From contig OY743170.1 in the NCBI GenBank assembly GCA_963555705.1, positions 10,703,096-10,767,095 of the forward strand: a stretch of DNA of 64,000 bases, written 5' to 3'. Both the position numbers and the translations under genes were made by a program. The DNA comes from Ligustrum vulgare. Lineage: Eukaryota > Streptophyta > Magnoliopsida > Lamiales > Oleaceae. How positions within the stretch are numbered: position 1 is the stretch's first letter; each line of letters begins with the position of its first letter. Of this stretch, positions 1 through 9,743 are shown one piece after another. The notes beneath the pieces were generated by a model that searched no databases, was not told the DNA's origin, and saw only the letters and a list, made by a program, of their open reading frames with translations.

Positions 1-196
1 GGCTGATCAATGAATGTTTCTATCAATAATTTATATTCTCAGACCAACAATACAGATTGAAAAACAAGAGTATCATCTGTCATAAGATGTTAAATAAAAC
101 AAAATCAGACATAAAAACACCAGTGAAAAAAATATATTCTTAAGGGAAAAGAGAGGAGGGGGGGGGGGGGGGGGGGGGGGGGCAAATTAAATATAC
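1..196 (-). other. Intron 1 of CASP-like gene, with a G25 tract
   Basis: This is the 5' part of the first intron of the CASP-like gene whose first exon lies at 197-327. The donor reads GT at 196-195 on the minus strand. An uninterrupted run of 25 G on the plus strand (158-182; C on the transcript) sits about 14 bases inside the intron. No coding similarity is visible, so exon 2 is presumably beyond the left edge. Confidence 0.6.
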
Positions 197-327
197 CAGT
201 AAGCAGTGAAGTTAGAAAACCCATGAGCAGAAACCATAACTCCAATGGATCCAACTGCAAATATACATTGCAAAACCCTCAACAATAATCCACTCACAGA
301 CCCTGGACTCCCCATCAAATCCTTCAT
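197..327 (-). CDS. CASP-like protein (CASPL5B-type), first exon only
   Basis: The minus strand opens with ATG at 327-325 and encodes MKDLMGSPGSVSGLLLRVLQ, then a hydrophobic first transmembrane stretch and GFSNFTAY. This matches the N-terminus of plant CASP-like proteins of the 5B group: a short N-tail with a GSPG motif, TM1, then F-S-N-x-T-A before the first intron. CASPL proteins are small four-helix membrane proteins of the MARVEL-related family; Casparian strip CASPs are their best known members. The exon ends TTACTG|gtatat at 197, a normal donor, leaving phase 2. Family exons commonly break just before YLIAS. Only about 44 residues of a family that usually has 150-180 are in the window. 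No stop or frameshift is seen, so the gene may be functional. Family assignment is from recall, not alignment. Confidence 0.75.
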
Positions 328-480
328 CTCCCTTTCAATGTAAATCCCTTCAAATCAGAAACGGCCCTTTTCCTCAAAACCAAAAAGGGCCCTCTCCAAA
401 TCCCTAGATTGCTCCAATTTCCCACATTTCATCAACCCACCAAATAAATACTCGACAACAAATCATACATATTACTCCCT
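328..480 (-). promoter_or_regulatory. 5' UTR and proximal promoter of the CASP-like gene
   Basis: This is a GC-richer stretch than the flanking AT-rich DNA. On the minus strand it contains AGTATTTATTTGG near 445-457, a possible TATA region, and pyrimidine/purine-rich leader sequence up to the ATG at 327. No upstream ATG-rich ORF competes for the start. Confidence 0.4.
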
Positions 481-2185
481 GTAGTGGATTTATTTTTTTA
501 GCTAAGAGGATTCGGTTGGATAAAATTGATTTAGATGGCTACGATAGAGATTGAAAATGAAAATGAAATAAATGAATATTCCAAATCCATGCAACCAAAT
601 GAACCGTTGCGCTAAGAAAAATATTAGAAAATTCTTGATGGGTTTCTTCTTATAAGATGAATTTACCTCTTGGACAAATAAAGTTACGTTTTTAAGGTAA
701 AACATACTATTGAAAATAGGTTTAATGAAATGTGTACTTAAAAAGTGATTTTAAGAAATGTAAATTATTTATCAAATTTATTTATATATAAAAATAAAAT
801 AGTCATCACTAAAAATACACACATTTTTCCGTTGAAATTACTTGCTAAGTTTGAAATGTTTTTGCCAAAAAAAAAAAAAAAGAGAAAAGATTCATTTAAC
901 GAAAATGGGAATTGGAACAATTTCAAAATGTAATGGTTGAACAATCCAAATTTCAAATTGTAATGATTGGAAATTTGAATTACACTTTTAAGCACTACAT
1001 GCATTTGTTTCCAAAAAATAAAATAAAGTAAAAGTTTTGAGCACTGTTAAATCTATATTTATACATATATTAAAATAGAAGTGAAGAGAGAGAAACATTA
1101 AATGTTACTTTCCCTCCAAAATGTAGTTCCAATTTTTGTATATAAAAAACTAAAATTAAATATAATAAAATAAAAATATGTGTATATTAATGACGTATTT
1201 AAATTCGTGTTGATTAATGCAATTTTAATTTGTAATGTCATATTTACCTGTGTAGATAAATATGGAAGAAAAATGTTTTGTTTGTAAATAAATTTATAGA
1301 AAGTACATAAACCTCCGTTCGAAAGCTATGTTTTATTTATAAACAAAAATATTGTTGTTTTGTTTTATAACATGTTGAAAAGTGCTTCGAAAAATGTGTA
1401 TAGTTAAAAAATTGGTTTGAAAAATATGCATAGTTAAAAAGTGGGTAAAAAATACGTTGTTTGCAAATAAATTTATAAACAAAATTATCGAACTGATGCT
1501 AATATTGTTATTCATTCTTAATTTTAATATGTATAATGATTATATGGTATAAGATTTTCGATATAATTTTTTGATCTGCCATGTTGTCCAATTGTCGTAT
1601 CATGATAATTGGTGATTTTTGTAATTATTATTTTAACTACTTAATTTTGTAAATAAAATTTAATTTTATTGATTAAATGTAAATATTTCAAAATGTTTTA
1701 ACATATAAAAAAGATAAAAATAACTTATTTAGAAGAAAAAAAGTTGAACGAACAAATAAATAATAAATTAAAATATCTTTTAAAAAAAACATTTAAAAAG
1801 AAAAAGAAAAATCCTATAAAGATCAGGATCTTCTAATTTTGATTAGTTTCGTACATGTTACATTTCCTATTTTGATTAGTTATGTCTTTTTTTTTTTATA
1901 AAGTTTTGAATTCGATAATATTTTGTATTAAAATGTTACAGTACTACGTTTTTATTTGATATGATTGTATATATAATTAATATATTTTCATAAATTTTGA
2001 TTAAAATTATTATCATAAACATATTCCCATGCATTGCACGGGTGAAAATATTAGTTGAGGCTTAATGGCTTTGACTCAATATTGACACATTTACAAGCAT
2101 TCACTAAGAGCATTTTAAATACGACCTTTTATTTTAAATGTCTAGTCGATGTGGTGTTGATGTGGAGAAGCCAAAATATATGTGA
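481..2185. other. AT-rich noncoding DNA with repeat traces
   Basis: No gene is recognised in this stretch. About 1270-1500 has paired blocks around TTTATAAACAAAA like a MITE family seen elsewhere in the window (4.1, 15.5, 52.2 and 61.4 kb). At 2028-2060 the minus strand reads TCAACTAATATTTTCACCCGTGCAATGCA in two adjoining parts, resembling the 5' tip of many plant Helitrons (TC start, then a CCCGTGCNNNGCACGG hairpin). A weaker version lies at 30352-30382. Both are suggestive only. Confidence 0.3.
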
Positions 2186-2451
2186 TATTCCTCCATCTCA
2201 ATTTTATAGGCTTGTTTGACTTTTGAAACAGGTTAAGAAAACATATTTAATGTTACTAAAAGAATAATTTTTGTAAAGAAAAATTTCAATTTGCCTTTAT
2301 TTAAGCATCAAAACTACAATTATTTGAAGTAAGGAATAGGGGTGCATTAGTAAACAAATAAAATAACTATTTTCTAATAAAAAAATAGGTCTATATAGTT
2401 AGGACAAGAGAAAAAGCAAATGTAGCATATATAATTAGAACGGAGGAATTA
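2186..2451. mobile_element. Stowaway-like MITE (copy 1)
   Basis: The ends are inverted repeats: TATTCCTCCATCTCAATTTTATAGG on the left in two joined parts, and on the right ATAATTAGAACGGAGGAATTA, which reads TATTCCTCCGTTCTAATTAT in reverse. The tip CTCC(A/G)T(C/T)(T/C) flanked by TA fits the Stowaway/mariner consensus CTCCCTCCGTTCC with a TA target duplication. Length is 266 bp and there is no coding capacity. The body is similar to the copy at 4237-4497. Confidence 0.75.
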
Positions 2452-2454
2452 GCA

Positions 2455-2790
2455 TATACCGGATGCCACTATACTTTAAATTGTCTCTCGTATGCCATTA
2501 CACTTTCAAATGTATACATCGGATGCCACTCAATTTACTCTGTTTGAAATATGTTGCACATACAAGGAATTGTGCCACCGTTGAAATTTTCGGTAAGTAT
2601 TCTAACAGAGTAAATTAAGTGGCGTCCAGTATATACATTTGAAAGTGTAAAGGCATTCGAGAGACAATTTAAAGTATAGTGGCATCCGGTATACATATTT
2701 CAAAGTGTAATGGCATTCGAGAGACAATTTAAAGTACAGTGACATTTTAGATACATTTTCCAAAGTACAATGACATTTGAGATATTTAAC
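2455..2790. repeat. Foldback element with 90-bp inverted arms plus an extra half
   Basis: The left arm (2455-2545) carries GGATGCCACTATACTTTAAA, then GTCTCTCGTATGCCATTACA. The right arm (2605-2697) is its reverse complement with few changes. A third, partial copy of the right arm follows at 2698-2765. The core between the arms is about 60 bp. This is typical of a foldback MITE whose arm was duplicated. No target duplication could be fixed. Confidence 0.65.
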
Positions 2791-4236
2791 TCAAAATAAG
2801 TATGTAGAAATTGCATACAGTTGGGTAAATGATATTTAGATTTAAACTTTTAACTTCTTTACTTTAGTCTTTACATAAATACTATTTTCATTTCAAAACA
2901 AAAAGTATACATGTAACAAGTTGTTCGTATACAATTTTAACTCTATTTACTAGAAAATTCAATTATTCAAGTCAGTAACCGATCCCGAAACCCGAACACT
3001 GTAAGCCTCATTTTAACTTTTTTGTGGCATTCAATAATTATAGTTGAGAATGAAGTTGGACTGTTTTTAGGGAGGATGAAACATGCATAAATTAGAACAT
3101 AACTTTATTTTTGAAAAAAATTCACATTTTTTGCAATTGATAGAGATTAGAATTATTTCAAGAATACGTTCAAATTTTGATAAAAGTTATTATATAACTC
3201 ATTTCTACTAGAAAAGAAATCAAAACAGCATTCAAAATGACTTAAAGATTTCAATAACAATTTGAATTGATAAGTTATTTCTGAACTTATTTATTTTATT
3301 TTATTTTTAATAATTTGTTTAAAACTTAACGGGTTACAGTTTGAAATCGCGGTTTCGACAATTGAAATTTAAACCAAATCGTCTAAAGTGGTTTGAAATT
3401 TTTCCAAACCAAACCATTTCACGTTTGAAATCGAATCAAATCAAACTATTTGTTGTGGTTTGATTCGATTTAATCGATTGACCGTTTATTCGTTCACCAT
3501 TACCATCAAACAACAGTTTTATTATTTTAATCTTTCCTTGTTGGAATCATTTCCTCGTCGTCTACTCGAAATGGAATCCCGGATTCCTCTTTATCGATAG
3601 CTAGTGACAGGTGTACATTTTGAGGCAAGTAGAGTACAATCCTTCAACATATTTACGTCATGAAACAACATTATCCTAAAGCATAGGATTCGACTACTTT
3701 TGACAGAACATAGCCATAAACATAATACTTTTCAGAATTGGCGTGTAAGAATAGATAGATTTGGATGTGTAACTGTGTAAGGAATTAGGTAGAATCCCTT
3801 TTTTTTTGTTTTGATCCAAAAATCCCTTTTTTGTTTGATTTTGCGCAGGGCCGGACGTGGCTTTATTTGGATTAGTTTACTTTTTTATTCAACTCAAACT
3901 CAACCCAACTCTCTTTAATATTGTCTTAGCTTCTTTCGAGAGCATCGAGATGGCCCTCATTGTACCCCGTGCTAATGCTGTTCTTTTGACTGCATGCACT
4001 ATCTAGGTTGATGACAAAGAAGTGGGCTCAAGAAAGGTAGGACGGTATACAACTTGGCTTTGGACGATATGGCACTAAAACTAAAAGTTACAGGGCTGGT
4101 CGTCTTTTCATATGGAGCCATTGAAGGTAAAAGTTTTTGTTTATAAATAAGGAATGTAATATTTTCAATATATAATATGTGGTTGAAAAGTAATTTTAAA
4201 AATATGTATGGTTAAAACGTTATTGAGAAAATCTGT
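2791..4236. other. Noncoding, no gene recognised
   Basis: This is AT-rich DNA. At 3330-3490 there is an imperfect inverted set of AAACCAAACC and GGTTTGATTCGATTT blocks of the kind seen inside hAT-type MITEs. At 3900-4080 base composition is more balanced but every frame is interrupted. At 4100-4235 there are GTTTATAAATAA-type blocks of the window's common MITE family. Confidence 0.3.
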
Positions 4237-4497
4237 TACTCCCTTTATCCCAATTATATAGGCTTATTTCACATTTCACACAAATTAAGAAAACATTTTT
4301 AATGTCATTGAAATTTTTTTGTAAATAAAATTTATAACTTACCCTTATTTAATATCAAAACAATTATATTGGAATTAATAAATAGGGGTACATGGGTAAA
4401 CAAACAAAATAAATACTTTTCAATAAAAAAATAAATCTATATAATTGGAACAAAACAAAAAAAAAAGACAGCCTATATAATAGGAACGGGAGGAGTA
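4237..4497. mobile_element. Stowaway-like MITE (copy 2)
   Basis: Left end TACTCCCTTTATCCCAATTA plus TATAGGCT; right end AGCCTATATAATAGGAACGG plus GAGGAGTA, which is its inverted match. Flanked by TA on both sides, as for Tc1/mariner insertions. It is 261 bp long and its body matches the copy at 2186-2451 in the same orientation. Confidence 0.8.
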
Positions 4498-4863
4498 TTT
4501 ATAAATTCCTTTATGAACAATTTATCAAATGGAGGCTTAATTGATTTGATTTGGCCAAGCTGATTCGTTAGTTGCACATGCTGGTAGGTTAATTGTTCCT
4601 TCACATATTGGCAGCATATATACATCTACATTTACATCTTCTATATCTACATGTATATCTATCTATCGAAATTACCTTAAAAGTATGGATATAGAAGAAT
4701 CTTTCACATCAGGATTTTGTCCTCACTTTTTTTGTTCTAACCCAATTATACACTCATTGAAATACGTAAATAAGGTGTTTTAAAATACAAATTTCAAAAT
4801 TGATGTCAAATTTGTATAATTTCAAAAATCGGATTATAATTAAAATTACTTAACTAAATTAAA

Positions 4864-4865
<2 letters not shown>

Positions 4866-4919
<54 letters not shown>
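4866..4919. repeat. (TA)n microsatellite
   Basis: About 27 uninterrupted TA units. Confidence 0.95.
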
Positions 4920-4923
<4 letters not shown>

Positions 4924-4924
4924 G

Positions 4925-5150
4925 TCACAATATTGAATAATTTCAAGTCACAAAAGATAAATCTTTCAAATCACAAATTTATTTCACGTTACAACTCACA
5001 AGTCAAATTTTTATGGTCACAAATTTATCTTTAGGTCACAACTTTTATTTATTTTAGGTCACAACTTATAAATTATTAGGTCACAAATCTTATTAAATGT
5101 CAGTTACCAAATTATTAGGTTACAATTATTTGATTTCTAGGTCACAACAC
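4925..5150. repeat. Cluster of degenerate AGGTCACAA motifs
   Basis: Nine variants of (A/G)GTCACAA occur in about 220 bp, always in the same direction, spaced roughly 15-35 bp. Clustered short direct motifs of this kind are typical of subterminal regions of DNA transposons, but no matching opposite end was found. Confidence 0.5.
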
Positions 5151-5820
5151 CAACCACAACCCCCACCCCCAACGAACTCAACCCAATCCTCACTTTCCAA
5201 CCTAACCCCTTCCTCCACCATCACCGTCGACCGGGCCACCATGTCGCCATCATTGGAGAACACAGTCGTTCCCTCAAATTCACTGCAACCACCACCTATG
5301 CCACCCCGCCTCACCATAGCCACCAAACAATTATTCTATACCAACACCACCGCCTCCAATCACTAACATAGACCACCGCATCAACGAGACCGAAAACAAC
5401 AACACAACTATCAGCCGATGATCATCACTATCACCACCACCACAACACCACCACCTCAAATGAAGCACCACCAACCATACACATTGCACCACATATAGCA
5501 CAACAAAGGTAGTTAACTCCAACAACCGTTAGCAAACTATTGATGTGCGCCTGTCGTCGTGCACTTCTACTGCATAGGCTCATGTATTCGTCTTAGTACT
5601 GTTGGAAACAACGTCATCGCGTGCAGATCGTAGGGTCTTGTGCCTGTGATTTGAGAGCAGCATCTGCTACTGCCTCCATCGCCATCGTCTCAGATTCCGA
5701 TTGGCGTGGGTTGTGGCCGTAAGTGGAGGAAGTGGCGCCTCTGTTGAAATGAGAGTCCCAGAGAGATGAAATATAGAATTATAGATATAATGAGAAAATA
5801 AATATGGTTTGGTGTTGTGT
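5151..5820. other. Low-complexity C/A-rich stretch, possibly LTR-derived
   Basis: The plus strand is rich in ACC/CCA triplets, giving Pro/Thr/Ser-rich frames on one strand and Gly/Val frames on the other, without recognisable domains. The two Tekay-like LTRs at 9744-11984 and 43514-45833 contain very similar ACC-rich segments, so a diverged LTR piece is the best guess. I do not call a gene here. Confidence 0.35.
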
Positions 5821-6439
5821 GGGATTAGGATAGAATTGGATATTTAATTTAATTTATTAAATAATTATTAAAATTTTAATTACAACTTGAAATTTGAAGT
5901 TATTCAAGTTTGATCTCATTTATGAACTTGGATCTTAAAAGCGGGGGTTAGTGTAATTTTCACATTAACTAATTAAGTTAAACAAAACAAAGATTCATTA
6001 GTGTAATCCTATAAATGCAGAATAATAAAACAAAAGCTCTAAATGTTGTTGCTAAAATATTCACATTACATTACACGATCAAAAGATTTTTAAGTCATTT
6101 TTCTCACATTGCTTCGTCACTGGTAAAATATTTCTCTCTTTATTATCATTGTAGACATTCTACAAATTATTTTTGTTTGGATTATCAATTGTACTAGAAT
6201 GAAAACGATAATACTGTAATAGACTCAATAAGTAATTTTTTTAATCTTTCTTTGAAATTTTTCAAACTAAATATTCTCTAATCATTTTCTTTATAAGATT
6301 TGGAGATGGGTGTTTGAAGTTATTGAAAGGGAAAATTGGCTAAAGTGAGTAGTAAAGAAGTTTTTCATAATTTTTTTGAACATCCAAACTGTTCAAAGTA
6401 TGTGTCTTGGTAAACTTTTTTCTTACGTTATCTTTTCTC

Positions 6440-7255
6440 AACTCAAAGCATAAAATTTGATAGCAAGTTCATATCTTTGGGAGAAAATGGAAAACTTCCA
6501 ACTAAGTCAAAACATACATCCTTATAATGATAATCAATTTGCTAAATACTTTATCCAAATTAGTAATGGAATAGAAGCTTACATAAATGATGACTTCATT
6601 ACCTTACTGAAGGAGATAGTTATAGCACGTGATGATGTCGAAACTTCAGAGTTACAATTAATAAATGCAGTATTCCCAGGTTTAACAAACAATACATTTT
6701 ATCCTAATTATATAACACAAGGTGTAATTCTTTCAATGAAAATGAGTATGTCGACTACCTCAACGACAAAATGATTGGGCTATTTTCAGGAGAGTGAAGA
6801 ATCTGTGACCTTTCACCAAGCAACTAATGATACAAATCAATTTTGCAAAGAAGAATTCCTCAATACATTGTTACAAAATGATGTTCCACCACATAAGTTG
6901 ATCTTGAAAAGAAATTTTCCTATGATGCTCTAACGGAATTTAGACTCGTCCAATAGTCTTTACAATGGAACAAGAATGATTTGTCCTAATTTCAAAAACA
7001 TATTATCAATGCAGAAATAACCATTGGGCAATATGCTGGAAAATAAGTTTTCCTTCCGCGCATCCCGTTAAATCCAGTAAATGATGAAAGATATTCATTC
7101 AAATTTAAGAGGAAACAATGTTTGTGTTTCGCAATAAAAACTAACAAAGGTCAAAGTCAGACAATACCTAATATTGGAATATATCTTCCTGAACATGTAT
7201 TCTCTCATGGACAACTATATATTGCACTTTAGCATGGAATTTTAATGCAAACAAC
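6440..7255 (+). pseudogene. Helitron PIF1-type helicase, C-terminal remnant
   Basis: The frame at 6457-6774 begins with SSYLWEKMENFQLSQNI and continues with FAKYFIQISNGIE and INAVFPGL. This follows the helicase part of plant Helitron Rep/Hel proteins (SYLW...RLTQNMR...FADYLLRIGNG...VFP). Stop- and shift-ridden continuation to 7250 still gives FCKEEFLNTLL, DVPPHKLILKRNFPMML, YNGTRMI, FKFKRKQ and YLPEHVFSHGQLYIAL, the ordered C-terminal helicase motifs including the F-S-H-G-Q-L-Y-V-A-L signature. The helicase unwinds DNA in rolling-circle transposition. This copy lacks the Rep domain and has several stops, so it is dead. Confidence 0.8.
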
Positions 7256-7507
7256 AAAGGTCTTTGTAAAAGCCGAAAACAAAAATAACAAAAATTGTGG
7301 GATGTTAACAAAAATTATTGTGTACAAAAAAGTTTTGTTGTAAACCTAATGTTACATTTTAGTTCATTGAAACATTGCAGATATTGTTCAAAAAATTTTT
7401 ATTACAACAAAAAATTGCACAAATTATTCATCCTTTAAATAAGATGTGTAATGTACAAAAAAATGCTATTGTAGTCAAAGCATTACCTTTTAATTTATTC
7501 AACATTT
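7256..7507. other. AT-rich spacer between Helitron relic and CACTA
   Basis: No gene is seen. It contains repeated AACAAAAATTNTTG-like blocks and could include the Helitron 3' tail, but no clear CTRR terminus with its hairpin was identified. Confidence 0.3.
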
Positions 7508-8214
7508 CACTACAAAGAAAGACTCTAGTAGTGACAAGTATTTCTTAATATTGTAATAGTTATAAGTATCATAAAAAAAAATTGTGACGATTTCAAGAAG
7601 CGCATATATTTCGCGTGTCAGAAAATGAATTGTGACGTTTGTAGGCGTCGCTATAATTTGTGACAGTTTATTGTATCACTAAATATAGTGACGTTTTGAA
7701 ACGTCACTAATAAAGTGTGACACTTGCTTTTAGTGATGCATCAAGTGTCAGTATTAAATAAATTTTAGTCACACCTCCAAACATCACTATTACTTTAGTG
7801 ACATATAAAAGTGTCACTAAATACATTTTTTTTATTCTTTTAGCAACATATAAAAGTGTCACTAATTTTATGTATAAGTTTTTAAAAAAAAAAAAAAAAC
7901 TATTGTTGAATTTGAAATTATACCTATTAAACCATCCACAATATATAGCAAAAATTATTTAAAATATATTACCAATTCACAACAAAAATTCATAATAATA
8001 ATCTACACAAAATCTCACCAATATACACAATTAATATGCTAAATAAAAACATAATCATTAACAAAAACATGATCATTAACATATATGTTCCATGCTACAC
8101 AAAACAAGATTATCATATCATTAACAAAACAAAAGACTTAATTGTTCAAGTATCACGGTGATCTAAAGAATTCACTTAACGACCCTAAAGATGATTATAT
8201 TCTTCCTCTTACTC

Positions 8215-9210
8215 TTAATCATTAGCACCACTTTCATTGGGTGAAGTATTGTGTGCACCATTCTCAACCACGAGAATCCTGAAAAATAATAAATAACAAT
8301 AAGTAGCTATAATTCTTAGACATTCCCAAAAAAAAAAAAAAAAAAATTTGAATCAAATTAGCATAATAAGTGAAAGTTGTGTGATGATAATGAAGTTTTT
8401 CATAATTTGTAACAAACTTGTGGAATGGATACACGAGTGTCACGAGCATAAGTGCAAGATATTTGGTCAAACGACCCAAATGCAGTGGGATAGATCTGAA
8501 TTTCATCTTTCAAGTTTGCAATTGTTTCATTCGTCCTTGCCATATAAGTATTCATCATTTCCTGTCGTTGAGCAAGTAACATCTCAAGCTTTTGTATTTG
8601 AACATTTGGATTATTACGATTTGCCTCTTCACTTCTCATTCTTTTAATTTGAACACGAAATTCGGTCACTTGTGATTTCGTCACCCCAGTGCCATAACCA
8701 AGTGCTCGTCTTGGCCTATCTTCACCCATGAGTTTATACCAAACAACATTTTCCAATTCTTGTTCATTCTCATAAATCCCATGGCTTTGAGTTCATAAGT
8801 CTACGACACGTTGTCTACAACACAATAGAAATCAACTCAACTCAAATAATCAGAATAATAATACAGTAAAACCATTTTCGAAATGCTCACCACGAACTCT
8901 CTTGACTCATCTGACACAAAAGAACCATCTTTCTGCGTATGCGTAATTTCGAAGAGTTTAATAAGTCTAGGACATTTTTTTATTTTTGACAACCTGTGAT
9001 AAACAAAAAAATAATATATATATATATATATATGAAGTCAAGAAAGCAATCACATCTTTACCTAATGTAGAAAAATAAAAATTTAAAAATATGTATCCTT
9101 TCATATTCATCTTCAACTTGAGCTTAACTCTTAATACTCATGGTGTGCCCATGAGCCTGCATAGGATGAACATCCTTCCCTTTCCTAGAAAGTTCCTATA
9201 GAAAAAAAAA
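8215..9210 (-). pseudogene. TNPA-like CACTA protein (plant transposase_24 type), decayed
   Basis: On the minus strand, exon-like pieces appear in order. About 9130-9190 reads SRKGKDVHPMQAHG. At 8890-8970 it reads LFEITHTQKDGSFVSDESRE, the F-x-x-T-H-T-x-K-D-G-x-F motif of this family, ending at a GTGAG donor. At 8400-8820 it reads ELENVVWYKLMGEDRPRRAL then GYGTGVTKSQ and a coiled-coil-like stretch with RSEEANRNN and MLLAQRQEMM. An intron with acceptor TTTTTCAG leads to a last exon at 8215-8281 ending NTSPNESGAND then TAA. In active elements the protein binds subterminal repeats. Upstream exons are missing or unreadable; I saw no intact TNPD. Confidence 0.7.
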
Positions 9211-9743
9211 TCATATAATTGACAATGCATGCAATGAAGAATAAAGAAATATAATGAAATATTCTTCATTGTATGACCTTAATTTTATCTGATTTCATAT
9301 CACTCTTAAACTTAAGCCATTAGTGATTAGTAAAACCAGGTGGGGCCTCCATCTCATCAATCTCAGCCTCAATTTGAGCTTCTTGGAATACATGACTTTT
9401 CTCTTGATTATCCAACTCTTCACCATGAATCCCACAACATTCCCAATGTGCCTTTGACTTAGCCCTCACTCTGGTTTTTGCATCATCAAAAAACTTCTTT
9501 CTTAATAACAAAATATGAGTTCCGTTATTTTATTTTAACTAAAAAAAGGTATGAGTGTTTAATCAACATGTGTTTTAAGATGTTAAAAAATATGCTATTG
9601 TTAAAATTAGAAGGAAAAAAAGGGGTCAATCATATGCCATATTTGAGACTAGGAAAGTACCTGAATGAATGGACACTATTAATGGGCCAAACTATGCACT
9701 CTTGAAAAATTGAAAAACCACAATGGACGTTGAAGACTTGTAG
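9211..9743. other. CACTA internal DNA, weak coding traces
   Basis: The minus strand has a 63-codon frame at 9320-9511 with AKTRVRAKSKAHWE and acidic EAEIDEMEAP. It may be an upstream exon of the TNPA-like gene, but I do not recognise it with confidence. Confidence 0.3.

Noticed and set aside
5097..5366. 89-codon Pro/Thr/Ser-rich frame
   Set aside because: ACC-rich low-complexity DNA like that inside the LTRs at 10.3 and 44.3 kb; no domain and open frames on both strands.
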